Under the pieces are notes generated by a model, which was not told the origin of the DNA, did no database searches, and saw only the letters and a program-made list of their open reading frames with translations. Of a stretch of DNA of 64,000 bases, positions 50,993-59,898 are shown in pieces (position 1 is the stretch's first letter; each line of letters begins with the position of its first letter). Origin of the DNA: Streptomyces sp. YIM 121038 (GTDB lineage: Bacteria > Actinomycetota > Actinomycetes > Streptomycetales > Streptomycetaceae); contig NZ_CP030771.1 of the NCBI RefSeq assembly GCF_006088715.1, positions 5,032,001-5,096,000 on the forward strand, read 5' to 3'. The position numbers and the translations under genes are program-made.

Positions 50993-52060
50993 TCAGCGGT
51001 CGAAGTCCAGCTCCACCTTGTCCGTGGTCGGATGGGACTGGCAGGCCAGGACGTACCCGGCCTCGGTCTCCTCCGGCTCCAGGGCGAAGTTCCGGTCCAT
51101 GCGGACGTCGCCGGAGACCTTGAAGGCCCGGCAGGTGCCGCAGACTCCTCCCTTGCAGGCGAACGGCGCGTCCGCGCGGTTGCGCAGCACCGTGTCGAGG
51201 AGCGTCTCCCCCGCCTGCACCGGCCAGGTGCCGGAGCGGCCGTCGAGGGTCACGGTGACGGTGCTGTGCTCGCGCACCGGCACGGTCGCGGCTGCCGTGG
51301 GGGCGTCGTCGACGTGGAATATCTCCTCGTGGATGCGGCGCCGGTCCACGCCGAGGGACCGCAGGGTCCGCTCCGCGCTCTGCACCAGGCCGTACGGGCC
51401 GCACAGGAACCAGCCGTCGACCTCGGGCACCGCGAGCAGCGCGGGCAGCAGGGCCGCGAGCCGCTCCTGGTCGAGCCGCCCGGAGGCGAGCCCGGCCTGC
51501 TGCTCCTCGCGGGAGAGCACCGTCACCAGCTGGAACCGGTCCGGCCAGCGGTCCTTGAGGTCGGCGACCTCCTCGAGGAACATCGTGGACGCCGTGGTGC
51601 GGTCGCTTCGGATGAGGCAGAACTGGGCGCGCGGTTCCCGCTCCAGGAGCGTGGTGACGATGGAGAGGACCGGGGTGATGCCGCTGCCGCCGACCACCGC
51701 CGCGTACCGGCCGGGGGCGGGGTCCAGGGTGAAGCGGCCCGCGGGGGTCATCACCTCCAGCTCGTCGTCCACGGCTATTTCCTTGTGCGCGTACGTCGAG
51801 AAAGCGCCGCCGTCCACCACGCGCACGCCGACCCGCAACGTGCCGGGGGCCCCGGCCTGCTGGGGAGCGGGTGCCGGGGAGCAGATCGAGTAGGTCCGCC
51901 GGATCTCCACACCGTCGACGACGCGGCGGAGGGCGAGGTGCTGGCCCGGGGTGTAGCGGTAGTCCTCGCGCAGGTCCGGGGGGACGTCGAAGGTCAGGGC
52001 CACGGAGTCGTCGGTGAGCTGCTCGACGGCCGCTACGCGCAGCTGGTGGAAGCGCGCCAT
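50993..52060 (-). CDS. paaE: Phenylacetyl-CoA epoxidase reductase subunit PaaE
   Basis: The 355-residue protein passes electrons from NADPH through FAD and a [2Fe-2S] cluster to the PaaA di-iron centre. FAD domain: RRTYSICS; NAD(P) domain: VVGGSGITPVLS and FLCGPYGLV; plant-type ferredoxin domain at the C-terminus with CKGGVCGTC and a later Cys (LACQ). ATG 52060 overlaps the paaD stop by one base. It is the last gene of paaABCDE. Confidence 0.96.
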   Translation of the reverse strand: MARFHQLRVAAVEQLTDDSVALTFDVPPDLREDYRYTPGQHLALRRVVDGVEIRRTYSICSPAPAPQQAGAPGTLRVGVRVVDGGAFSTYAHKEIAVDDELEVMTPAGRFTLDPAPGRYAAVVGGSGITPVLSIVTTLLEREPRAQFCLIRSDRTTASTMFLEEVADLKDRWPDRFQLVTVLSREEQQAGLASGRLDQERLAALLPALLAVPEVDGWFLCGPYGLVQSAERTLRSLGVDRRRIHEEIFHVDDAPTAAATVPVREHSTVTVTLDGRSGTWPVQAGETLLDTVLRNRADAPFACKGGVCGTCRAFKVSGDVRMDRNFALEPEETEAGYVLACQSHPTTDKVELDFDR

Positions 52061-52560
52061 CACAGCTCCTTGAAGTGGTCGAAGGGTTCGCGGCAGGCCA
52101 CGCAGCGGCGCAGTGCCTTGCAGGCCGTGGACGAGAAGCGGCTGAGCAGCTCGGTGTCGGTGGAGCCGCAGTGCGGGCAGCGCACGGCGAGGGTGAGCGG
52201 CACGGGCCCTTCGGCGGCGTGCGGGCGAGGCGGGGCGATGCCGAACTCGGCGAGCTTGCGGCGGCCTTCGGCACTGATGTCGTCCGTGGACCAGGCAGGG
52301 GAGAGCACCGTGCGCACCTGGACGTCGGCCACGCCGTGCTCGTGGAGGATCTGCTCTATGTCGGCGGACATGGCCTCGATCGCGGGGCAGCCGGTGTACG
52401 TCGGCGTCAGCTCGACCTCGACCCGGCCGGGGCCGCTGGCGCGGACGGCACGGACCACGCCGAGCTCGGCGAGGGTCAGGACGGGCAGCTCGGGGTCGGG
52501 CACCGAACCCGCCAGGGCGAGCAGGCGCTCCTCGAGGGCGGTGGGCGCGACGCTCACCAT
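52060..52560 (-). CDS. paaD: Phenylacetyl-CoA epoxidase assembly protein PaaD
   Basis: The 166-residue protein belongs to the MIP18/DUF59-type iron-sulfur assembly proteins. N-terminal motifs are VPDPELPVLTLAELG and TPTYTGCPAI. The C-terminal zinc ribbon has CPHC and CVAC. It helps mature the PaaABCE complex. ATG 52560 (or GTG 52557) overlaps the paaC stop. Confidence 0.95.
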   Translation of the reverse strand: MVSVAPTALEERLLALAGSVPDPELPVLTLAELGVVRAVRASGPGRVEVELTPTYTGCPAIEAMSADIEQILHEHGVADVQVRTVLSPAWSTDDISAEGRRKLAEFGIAPPRPHAAEGPVPLTLAVRCPHCGSTDTELLSRFSSTACKALRRCVACREPFDHFKEL

Positions 52561-53279
52561 GACGCCCCCGGGTGGCTGCGGTGCAGGTGCTGCATTTCGG
52601 CGAGCATCCGGCCGAACGGCTCCGTGTGCAGGCCCTCGCGCCCCGCGCCCGCTGTCCAGGCCCCGCTCTGCGGGCCCTCCGGGACGGTGAGCGTGGCCTT
52701 CTCGATGACTCCGGTGACCGTGGCGGTCCACTGCTCGCGCAGCGTCTGCCAGGCGATGTCCAGGCCGGGCACCGGCTGGAACAGCTCTCCCGTGAACCGC
52801 CACAGGGCGTCCAGGCCGCGCTGCATCCGCTGGTGGCTCTCCGCCGTGCCGTCGCCGAGCCGGAGCGTCCACTGCTCGGCGTGGTCCTGGTGGTAGGCCA
52901 CTTCCTTGGCGGCCTTCGCGGCCAGGGGGGCCAACTCGCTGTCCGTGGTGGCCAGCTGGGTGTACAGCAGGTTCTGGTAGACGGAGAAGTAGAGCTGGCG
53001 GGCGATGGTGTGGGCGAAGTCGCCATTGGGCTGCTCGACCAGCTGGGCGTTGCGGAAGGCGCGCTCCTCGCGCAGGAACGCCAGCTCGTCCTCGTCGCCC
53101 GCGAGGGACAGCAGGATGCGGGCCTGGCCGAGGAGGTCCAGGGCGATGTTCGCCAGGGCGACCTCTTCTTCGAGGACGGGGGCGTGACCCGCCCACTCTC
53201 CCAGGCGGTGCGAGAGCACCAGCGCGTCGTCGCCGAGGGCGAGGGCCGCGATGCCGGCGGTGCGGGGGGTCGTGGTCAC
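52554..53279 (-). CDS. paaC: Phenylacetyl-CoA epoxidase structural subunit PaaC
   Basis: The 241-residue ferritin-like helical protein partners with PaaA. Features are ALVLSHRLGEWAGHAPVLEE, ALANIALDLLGQAR and YHQDHAEQWTLRLGDGT. It lacks the full di-iron ligand set of PaaA and is structural. GTG 53279 overlaps the paaB stop by four bases. Confidence 0.95.
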   Translation of the reverse strand: MTTTPRTAGIAALALGDDALVLSHRLGEWAGHAPVLEEEVALANIALDLLGQARILLSLAGDEDELAFLREERAFRNAQLVEQPNGDFAHTIARQLYFSVYQNLLYTQLATTDSELAPLAAKAAKEVAYHQDHAEQWTLRLGDGTAESHQRMQRGLDALWRFTGELFQPVPGLDIAWQTLREQWTATVTGVIEKATLTVPEGPQSGAWTAGAGREGLHTEPFGRMLAEMQHLHRSHPGASW

Positions 53280-53566
53280 AGGTGCTTCACTCCTTCCGGG
53301 ATGTCGTAGAACGTCGGGTGGCGGTACGGCTTGTCGGCGGCCGGATCGAAGAAGGAGTCCTTCTCGTCCGGGGACGACGCGGTGATCTCGGCGGAGGGCA
53401 CGACCCAGATGGAGACGCCTTCGCTTCTGCGGGTGTACAGATCACGGGCGTTGCGCAGGGCCATGTCGGCGTCCGGGGCGTGCAGGCTGCCCGCGTGGGT
53501 GTGCGAGAGGCCGCGGCGCGAGCGCACGAACACTTCCCACAGGGGCCATTCGGTCGAGCTGCTCAT
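53276..53566 (-). CDS. paaB: Phenylacetyl-CoA epoxidase subunit PaaB
   Basis: The 96-residue protein has the typical start [23 protein letters not shown] and [15 protein letters not shown]. PaaB bridges PaaAC dimers. It overlaps paaA by four bases. Confidence 0.96.
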   Translation of the reverse strand: MSSSTEWPLWEVFVRSRRGLSHTHAGSLHAPDADMALRNARDLYTRRSEGVSIWVVPSAEITASSPDEKDSFFDPAADKPYRHPTFYDIPEGVKHL

Positions 53567-54618
53567 GCGGTCGCCTCCGCGGGGGTGCCGAGCGCCGCGG
53601 GGCGGCGGTCCTTGTCGTGGTCGCTGTGCTTGGCGGCATACGCCGCCGCGGCTTCGCGCACCCAGGCGCCTTCCTCGTGGGCGCGCCTGCGCTGGGTGAT
53701 GCGCTCCTCATTGCACGGGCCGTTGCCCTTGAGGACCGACCAGAACTCGCTCCAGTCGATGGGGCCGAACGTGTGGTGCCCCCGCTCCTCGTCCCACCGC
53801 AGGTCGGGGTCGGGCAGGGTGAGGCCGAGGGACTCGGCCTGGGGGACGCAGATGTCCACGAAGCGCTGCCGCAGCTCGTCGTTCGAGTGGCGCTTGATCT
53901 TCCAGGTCATGGACTGCTCGGAGTGCGACGACTCGGCGTCCGGGGGGCCGAACATCATCAGGGACGGCCACCACCAGCGGTCCACGGCGTCCTGGGCCAT
54001 GGCGTGCTGCTCGGGGGTGCCGCGGCTGAGAGCCAGCAGCAGTTCGTACCCCTGGCGCTGGTGGAACGACTCTTCCTTGCAGACGCGGACCATCGCGCGT
54101 GCGTACGGGCCGTACGAGCAGCGGCACAGGGGGACTTGGTTGGTGATCGCCGCGCCGTCGACGAGCCAGCCGATGGCGCCTACGTCCGCCCATGTCAGCG
54201 TGGGGTAGTTGAAGATCGATGAGTACTTCTGGCGGCCCGAGTGCAGCTTGTCGAGCAGCTCGTCGCGGCTGACGCCGAGCGTCTCCGCCGCGCTGTACAG
54301 ATACAGGCCGTGGCCCGCCTCGTCCTGGACCTTGGCCATCAGGATCGCCTTGCGGCGCAGCGACGGGGCGCGCGTGATCCAGTTCGCCTCCGGCTGCATG
54401 CCGATGATCTCGGAGTGGGCGTGCTGCGCGATCTGGCGCACGAGCGTCGCGCGATAGGCGTCGGGCATCCAGTCGCGGGGCTCGATGCGCTCGTCGGCCG
54501 CCACGGCGGCGTCGAAGAGGGACTCGAGCTCGGTGGTGTCCGGCCCCACGTCGGCGGCCGCGGGGCCGGGCGCAGCCCTGTCCTTCGCCGCGTCGGGCGC
54601 CTTGTGCGCTGTCGCCAT
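53563..54618 (-). CDS. paaA: Phenylacetyl-CoA epoxidase catalytic subunit PaaA
   Basis: The 351-residue di-iron monooxygenase subunit converts phenylacetyl-CoA to its ring 1,2-epoxide. Iron-ligand segments are [14 protein letters not shown] and [15 protein letters not shown]. Further motifs are [20 protein letters not shown] and [14 protein letters not shown]. It is the first gene of a tightly overlapping paaABCDE operon with a PaaR-type palindrome about 50 bp upstream. The N-terminal 25 residues are an Ala/Pro-rich extension. Confidence 0.96.
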   Translation of the reverse strand: MATAHKAPDAAKDRAAPGPAAADVGPDTTELESLFDAAVAADERIEPRDWMPDAYRATLVRQIAQHAHSEIIGMQPEANWITRAPSLRRKAILMAKVQDEAGHGLYLYSAAETLGVSRDELLDKLHSGRQKYSSIFNYPTLTWADVGAIGWLVDGAAITNQVPLCRCSYGPYARAMVRVCKEESFHQRQGYELLLALSRGTPEQHAMAQDAVDRWWWPSLMMFGPPDAESSHSEQSMTWKIKRHSNDELRQRFVDICVPQAESLGLTLPDPDLRWDEERGHHTFGPIDWSEFWSVLKGNGPCNEERITQRRRAHEEGAWVREAAAAYAAKHSDHDKDRRPAALGTPAEATA

Positions 54619-54669
54619 CTCGGTCCCCCTCGACCTCGGGCAGTCTCTGCGTCCTCCGGCGGTCTCCCG

Positions 54670-54683
54670 ACCGATCGTTCGGT
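54670..54683. promoter_or_regulatory. PaaR-type operator at paaA promoter
   Basis: ACCGATCGTTCGGT is the exact reverse complement of the site at 59796. It fits the core ACCGNNCGNNCGGT that I recall for PaaR of Corynebacterium, and lies 52 bp before the paaA start. Confidence 0.75.
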
Positions 54684-54729
54684 CCGCCGGAATTCAATGG
54701 TGCGGCGCCTCGCCATAAGGTGTCAACCC

Positions 54730-54738
54730 TGTGGATAA
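54730..54738 (-). promoter_or_regulatory. Single DnaA box between paaA and DUF5819 gene
   Basis: TGTGGATAA (TTATCCACA on the minus strand) matches the DnaA-box consensus in the divergent promoter region. Confidence 0.6.
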
Positions 54739-54821
54739 CCTCCGTGCCGCTGTGCCTGACGGGCAGGCCTGAGTACGGTTCCGGCGGCAGGGTTCGGTGC
54801 GGGAACGGGAAACGGGACGGA

Positions 54822-55886
54822 ATGGACGCCTACGACAAGGGCCCGCGGGACGGGCCTGTCGGGCCTGACGGGTCCTCTGTGCCGGACGGGGCCGACGGGC
54901 CCGACGGGCCTTCCGCGCCGGACGAGGCCGTTGCGCCTTCAGCGTCGGGTGGGACTGAACAGGCCTCCGGGATGCAGGAGGCACAAGAGGGCCACGGGGT
55001 GCCTGCGGTGGAGGAGCTGTCCGGGACGGGCGAGGCTGTCGGGCCGGGCAAGGCTGCCGGGGCGGTCAAGGCTGTCGGGGCCGCCGAGACCACCGGTGTA
55101 GGTGGGGCATCCGTGAGGGATAGGGCTCACGGGGCCACCGATGGTCCCCTGCCCGAACCGCCCACCGGCTCCGGCCGCGGCTCCGGTCCCGGCCTGCCCA
55201 CGGGAATCGCCGGTCTCCCCCGTGGCTACCAGCTCGCCGCCGCCTTCGCGCTCGCGTTGATCGTCGTCACCGTCTGCGTGCACCTGGGGATGTTGTTCCT
55301 GCACGTCGCCCCGGCGAACACGGTGAGCAAGGAGCACGGCAAGAAGATCTACGACTGGGTGTACCCGGAGTTCGAGCAGAACTGGAAGCTGTTCGCGCCC
55401 AATCCGCTGCAGCAGAACGTCGCGGTGCAGGCCCGCGCGCAGCTGCGTACCGCGGACGGCGGCCGCCGGGTCACCCGCTGGTACGACCTGTCGGCGCAGG
55501 ACGGCGCGGCCATCGACCACAACCTCCTGCCGAGCCACACCCAGCAGAACGAACTGCGCCGGGCCTGGGACTTCTTCGTGTCCACGCACGACGCGCAGAA
55601 TCGTCCCACCGGTCTGCGCGGCGAGATCTCCGAGCGCTACGTCCGCCGCATCGTGCTGCTGCGCATCGACCGCCACGAGCCGCTCGCGCGCGGTGAGGCG
55701 ATCGACCAGGTGCAGGTCCGATCGCGGACGACGGGTGTGCGGCCGCCGAAGTGGAGCGACGAGAAGAACAACGCCGAACCGGTCCTCCGGTTGCTGCCGT
55801 GGTGGTCGGTGACCCCGGACGACCTGCCCCTGGCCGACGGCACGCGCGCGAGGCGGGACGTCGCCGAGGGGAGTGGTGCCCGGTGA
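54822..55886 (+). CDS. DUF5819-type membrane protein with long Gly/Pro/Asp N-terminus
   Basis: The 354-residue protein has a low-complexity first 125 residues (repeats of GPDG, GADG, AVG), one membrane helix (about 147-168) and an extracytoplasmic domain. That domain has YPEFEQNWKLFAPNPLQQNV, WYDLSAQDGAAI and RRIVLLRIDRHE. The W-x-x-F-A-P-x-P motif matches what I remember of DUF5819. It overlaps the HTTM gene by four bases; the two families usually occur together, suggesting one membrane complex. Function unknown. Confidence 0.8.
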   Translation: MDAYDKGPRDGPVGPDGSSVPDGADGPDGPSAPDEAVAPSASGGTEQASGMQEAQEGHGVPAVEELSGTGEAVGPGKAAGAVKAVGAAETTGVGGASVRDRAHGATDGPLPEPPTGSGRGSGPGLPTGIAGLPRGYQLAAAFALALIVVTVCVHLGMLFLHVAPANTVSKEHGKKIYDWVYPEFEQNWKLFAPNPLQQNVAVQARAQLRTADGGRRVTRWYDLSAQDGAAIDHNLLPSHTQQNELRRAWDFFVSTHDAQNRPTGLRGEISERYVRRIVLLRIDRHEPLARGEAIDQVQVRSRTTGVRPPKWSDEKNNAEPVLRLLPWWSVTPDDLPLADGTRARRDVAEGSGAR

Positions 55887-57145
55887 GCCGTCCGAAGGAG
55901 CGTCACGTGCCGCGTCTCGAACCGCTCGCGCGGGGGCTCCAGCGCGTCACCGCGCAGGCCCTCGGCCCGTACCAGAGCGCGGTCGTCCGCATCGGCTTCG
56001 CGGCGACATGGCTGCTGTTCCTGCTGCGCGAACTGCCGCACCGGAACGAGCTGTACGGGCCCGACGGCCCGTGGGGCTGGGACATGGCACGCCAGGTGAT
56101 CGCCGAGAACGACGCCTTCACGGTGCTCATGTGGTCCGACGCGCAGCTCTGGTTCCAGCTCGTCTACGGCTTCGCCATGCTGACCAGCGCGCTGCTGCTG
56201 CTGGGATGGCGTACGCGGACCATGTCCGTGCTCTTCATGATCGGTGTCCTCTCGCTCCAGAACCGCAGCATCTTCATGGGGGACGGCGGCGACAACGTCA
56301 TCCATCTGATGGCGATCTACCTGGTGTTCACGCGCTGCGGCCAGGTGTGGTCCCTGGACGCGCGACGACGGACACGCGCGCGTGCGGAGGGCGGGGACCG
56401 GGTCGGTCCCGCGCTGTGGGGGGTGCTCGGGCTCGCGCTGGCTCTCGTGACGGGCATGGGTGAGCTCGGCTGGTTCTGGCTGGTGCTCTTCTGGGGGCTG
56501 TGGGCGTCCCAGGGCCTGTGGTGGGCCGCCGGGCGGCACGCCCCGCGCGGGCCGCAGCGCCTGCTGCTCGACGTCGTGGCCAACCTCGTGCACAACGCGG
56601 CCCTGCTCGTGATCATGGTCGAGGCGTGTCTGATCTACGCGACGGCGGGCTGGTACAAGATCCAGGGCAGCCGTTGGCAGGACGGGACGGCGGTCTACTA
56701 CCCGCTGAACCTGGACTACTTCTCGCCCTGGCCCGCGCTGTCGGAGCTGCTGTCCTCGCACGGCGTGATGATCATGATCATCACCTACGGGACGGTCATC
56801 GTGCAGGTCGCCTTTCCGTTCACGCTGCTCAACCGGCGCGTCAAGAACGTGCTGTTGACGCTGATGATCTGTGAGCACGCCGTCATCGCGGTGGTCCTCG
56901 GCCTGCCGTTCTTCTCGCTCGCGATGATCGCGGCCGACGCGGTGTTCCTGCCGACCTCGTTCCTGCGGCGGCTCGGGACGTGGGCGGCACGCGCGCGTGG
57001 GGCGCTGTCCGCCCGTCTGCCGCTGTCCCGCCTCTCCCGGGGCTCCCGCCCTGCCCGCGTCCCTGCGGGGCCGCAGACGGCCCCGCAGGGCGGTCGGAGC
57101 GCACAGGGGAGCGCTGAGCACGCGCGCGTAGGCTTCGGTGCATGA
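55883..57145 (+). CDS. HTTM-domain membrane protein (gamma-carboxylase-like)
   Basis: The 420-residue protein has about 8 membrane helices and an HTTM domain, related to vitamin K-dependent gamma-glutamyl carboxylase. Motifs are AVVRIGFAATWLLFLLRELP, LSLQNRSIFMGDGGDNVIHL, ATAGWYKIQGSRWQDGTAVY and YPLNLDYFSPWP. A basic tail of about 60 residues follows. GTG 55883 overlaps the DUF5819 stop; the end overlaps the methyltransferase start. The enzymatic role in bacteria is unknown. Confidence 0.9.
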   Translation: MSRPKERHVPRLEPLARGLQRVTAQALGPYQSAVVRIGFAATWLLFLLRELPHRNELYGPDGPWGWDMARQVIAENDAFTVLMWSDAQLWFQLVYGFAMLTSALLLLGWRTRTMSVLFMIGVLSLQNRSIFMGDGGDNVIHLMAIYLVFTRCGQVWSLDARRRTRARAEGGDRVGPALWGVLGLALALVTGMGELGWFWLVLFWGLWASQGLWWAAGRHAPRGPQRLLLDVVANLVHNAALLVIMVEACLIYATAGWYKIQGSRWQDGTAVYYPLNLDYFSPWPALSELLSSHGVMIMIITYGTVIVQVAFPFTLLNRRVKNVLLTLMICEHAVIAVVLGLPFFSLAMIAADAVFLPTSFLRRLGTWAARARGALSARLPLSRLSRGSRPARVPAGPQTAPQGGRSAQGSAEHARVGFGA

Positions 57146-57945
57146 GCGGTACGGATGAGGGCGGCGGGCCGGGCACGGTGGACGCGGTGCGTGTGTGGCG
57201 CGGGCTCGCCGCTACGTCGGTGCTGCTTGACGGCTTTCACGCGCTGAAGCACGCGCTGCGCTTCGGTGCGCGTGTCCCGGTGGCGCTGACCAGCGACAAG
57301 GCGGCCGCGCTCGCTCTTGCGAAGGACCTCGCGCCGGACGTCACGGACGCGCTCGACGGGCTCCTCGCCGAGACCGACGACGCGACGCTGCGCGCCCTGG
57401 TCCCCCGGCTGCACCCCACCGCGGTGGCCGCTCTGGCGGTACGTCCCTCGCGCGCCGCCAATCTGGAGGTGCTGGCCCGCAGGCCGAGGACGGCGCCCGT
57501 CGTCGTCCTGGACGATCCGCGCAACCTCGGCAACGCGGGGGCGGTGATCCGGCTCGCCGCGGGCTTCGGCGCGACGGGTGTGGTGACGACCGGCACGCTC
57601 GATCCCTGGCACCCCACGGTGGTCCGTGGCGGTGCGGGGCTGCACTTCGCGACGGCGGTGGAGCGCCTGGACGTCGACGAGCTGCCCCCGGGCCCGGTGT
57701 TCGCCCTCGACGCCGAGGGCGAGGACATCCGGGGGCTCAAGCTCCCCGATGACGCCGTCCTCGCCTTCGGGTCCGAGCGCAGCGGTCTCTCTCCCGAGCT
57801 GCGGGCCCGCGCCGAGCACTTGGTGTCCCTGCCGATGCGGCCGCAGGTCTCCAGCTACAACCTGGCGACGAGCGTCGGCATGACGCTGTTCCACTGGTCG
57901 TCGCTCCACGGCCCGGCGGGCGGACCGCCGGGAGCGGAGGACTGA
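57142..57945 (+). CDS. SpoU/TrmH-family RNA 2'-O-ribose methyltransferase
   Basis: The 267-residue SPOUT-fold enzyme has the three family motifs: DDPRNLGNAGAVIRLAAGFG (motif 1), AFGSERSGLSPEL (motif 2) and LPMRPQVSSYNLATSVGMTL (motif 3). It methylates a ribose in tRNA or rRNA; the target cannot be read off. ATG 57142 overlaps the HTTM stop by four bases. The stop codon lies in the loop of a hairpin that ends the operon. Confidence 0.92.
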   Translation: MSGTDEGGGPGTVDAVRVWRGLAATSVLLDGFHALKHALRFGARVPVALTSDKAAALALAKDLAPDVTDALDGLLAETDDATLRALVPRLHPTAVAALAVRPSRAANLEVLARRPRTAPVVVLDDPRNLGNAGAVIRLAAGFGATGVVTTGTLDPWHPTVVRGGAGLHFATAVERLDVDELPPGPVFALDAEGEDIRGLKLPDDAVLAFGSERSGLSPELRARAEHLVSLPMRPQVSSYNLATSVGMTLFHWSSLHGPAGGPPGAED

Positions 57946-57959
57946 TCCTCCGCTCCCGG
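57928..57959. terminator. Hairpin with stop codon in the loop
   Basis: A perfect 14-bp stem (57928-57941 and 57946-57959) closes a 4-nt loop CTGA that includes the methyltransferase TGA. No T-run follows; it lies between convergent genes. Confidence 0.65.
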
Positions 57960-58012
57960 GGCCGGGCCGAGCGGACCGCTGCCGGGCCCGGCGGGCGCCG
58001 GGTGCCGCCGGC

Positions 58013-59704
58013 TCACGCCTCCTTGCGGATCTCCACCACGCGGAAGCGGTTGGCCACGAAGGCGCTGTCGCACAGCGCGGCGTTCGCCGCGGGGTTGCCG
58101 CCGGAGCCGTGGAAGTCCGAGAACGCCGCGGTCTGGTTCACATAGACCCCGCCGGTCAGGTTCAGCGACAGCTGGGCGCTCTCCTCCAGGCAGGCCTCCT
58201 CGACGGCGGAGGTGACGTCCTCGGAGGTGGTGTACGCGCCGACGGTCATGGCGCCCTTGTCGCGCACCGTGCGCCGCAGCAGGTCCACCGCGTCCGCCGC
58301 GGAGTCCACGGCGACGGCGAACGACACCGGGCCGAAGCACTCGCTCAGATACGCGGCCTCGGCGTCCGGCTTCGCGCCGTCCAGCTTCACGATCACCGGG
58401 GTGCGCACCACGGCGTCCGGGAACTCGGGGTTGGCGATCTCCCGCGAGGGCAGGGCGACTTCACCGATGCCGGGCGCCGCGTCCAGGCGGGCCTTCACGT
58501 CCGGGTTGACCAGGGCACCCAGGATGCCGTTGGCCCGGGCGTCGTCGCCCAGGAGGCCGCTCACCGCGGCGGCGAGGTCCGTGACCACCTCGTCGTACGA
58601 CTTGGCGCCCGCGTCCGTCGCGATGCCCTCGCGCGGGATGAGGAGGTTCTGCGGGGTCGTGCACATCTGGCCGCTGTACAGCGACAGGGAGAAGGCGAGG
58701 TTCGCCAGCATGCCCTTGTAGTTGTCGGTCGACTCGATGACGACCGTGTTGACCCCCGCCTTCTCCGTGTAGACCTGCGCCTGGCGGGCGTGGGTCTCCA
58801 GCCAGTCGCCGAAGGCCGTGGAGCCCGTGTAGTCAATGATCTTGACTTCGGGGCGGACGGCGAGGGTCTTGGCGATGCCTTCGCCGGGGCGCTCGGCGGC
58901 GAGCGCGACCAGGTTCGGATCGAAGCCCGCCTCGGTGAGGACCTCGCGGGCGACCCGCACCGTCAGGGCGAGCGGGAGCACCGCGCGCGGGTGGGGCTTG
59001 ACCAGGACCGCGTTGCCCGTGGCGAGGGAGGCGAAGAGGCCCGGGTAGCCGTTCCACGTCGGGAAGGTGTTGCAGCCGATCAGCAGGGCGATGCCGCGGC
59101 CGACCGGGGTGAAGCGCTTGGTGAGGACCAGGGGGTCGCGCTTGCCCTGCGGCTTGTTCCACTCGGCGGTGCCGGGGGTGCGGGCCTGCTCGGCGTACGC
59201 GTACGCCACGGCTTCCAGGCCGCGGTCCTGGGCGTGCGGGCCGCCCGCCTGGAACGCCATCATGAAGGCCTGGCCACTGGTGTGCATGACCGCGTGCGCG
59301 AACTCGTGCGTGCGGGCGCTGATGCGCGACAGGATCTCCAGACAGACCGCCGCGCGCGCCTCGGCGCCCGCGTCGCGCCAGGCGGACAGGCCCGCGCGCA
59401 TCGCGGGGAGCAGGGTGTCCACGTCCGGGTGCGGATATGTGATGCCCAACTCCGGGCCGAAGGGGGAGACTTCCGCGCCCGTCCAGTCGTCCGTGCCGGG
59501 CTGGTCGAGGTCGAAGCGGCCGTTCAGGAGGGACTCGAAGGCGGCCTTGCCTTCCGGCAGGCTCAGGCTGCCGTTCTCCCCATAGGCCTTGGGGTGCTCG
59601 GGGTGCGGCGACCAGTACGCGCGCGTGCTGATGGCCTCAAGGGCCTGGTCGAGCGTGGGCCGGTGCTTGGCGATCAGCTGGTGCGCGGTGACTTCGGCGG
59701 CCAT
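58013..59704 (-). CDS. paaN: Phenylacetic acid degradation protein PaaN (aldehyde-dehydrogenase family)
   Basis: The 563-residue protein is of the PaaN type, an aldehyde-dehydrogenase-fold enzyme long linked to ring-cleavage steps. Features are GCNTFPTWNGYPGLFASLATGN in short (GCNTFPTWNGYP), IDYTGSTAFGDWLE, VYTEKAGVNTVVIES and the candidate nucleophile in SGQMCTTPQN. ATG 59704 is used. It is divergent from the dehydrogenase gene at 59899 and shares a 190-bp promoter region with a PaaR-type palindrome. Confidence 0.92.
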   Translation of the reverse strand: MAAEVTAHQLIAKHRPTLDQALEAISTRAYWSPHPEHPKAYGENGSLSLPEGKAAFESLLNGRFDLDQPGTDDWTGAEVSPFGPELGITYPHPDVDTLLPAMRAGLSAWRDAGAEARAAVCLEILSRISARTHEFAHAVMHTSGQAFMMAFQAGGPHAQDRGLEAVAYAYAEQARTPGTAEWNKPQGKRDPLVLTKRFTPVGRGIALLIGCNTFPTWNGYPGLFASLATGNAVLVKPHPRAVLPLALTVRVAREVLTEAGFDPNLVALAAERPGEGIAKTLAVRPEVKIIDYTGSTAFGDWLETHARQAQVYTEKAGVNTVVIESTDNYKGMLANLAFSLSLYSGQMCTTPQNLLIPREGIATDAGAKSYDEVVTDLAAAVSGLLGDDARANGILGALVNPDVKARLDAAPGIGEVALPSREIANPEFPDAVVRTPVIVKLDGAKPDAEAAYLSECFGPVSFAVAVDSAADAVDLLRRTVRDKGAMTVGAYTTSEDVTSAVEEACLEESAQLSLNLTGGVYVNQTAAFSDFHGSGGNPAANAALCDSAFVANRFRVVEIRKEA

Positions 59705-59795
59705 GAGGGACCAACTCCTCGTCGAGTCAGCTCTCCTTCGAGCTGGCGAGCTGGGCAGGGGCAGTGGGCAGGAACAGCTGGACAGAGCTAGAGTA

Positions 59796-59809
59796 ACCGA
59801 ACGATCGGT
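59796..59809. promoter_or_regulatory. PaaR-type operator between paaN and paaH
   Basis: ACCGAACGATCGGT lies between the divergent starts, 92 bp from paaN and 90 bp from the dehydrogenase. It is identical (reverse complement) to the site before paaA. Confidence 0.78.
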
Positions 59810-59898
59810 CGGGACAAGAGGGTCTGCCAAAGCTGTGGAAAACCTCCCCGCCCACCCCGAACCCCTGGCCAAGACCCTTGTGCGGGAGGATCGCGAGC

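Noticed and set aside
59829..59837. DnaA box (TGTGGAAAA) near paaH
   Set aside because: Reverse complement TTTTCCACA breaks the consensus at the fourth base before CCACA and is not counted.
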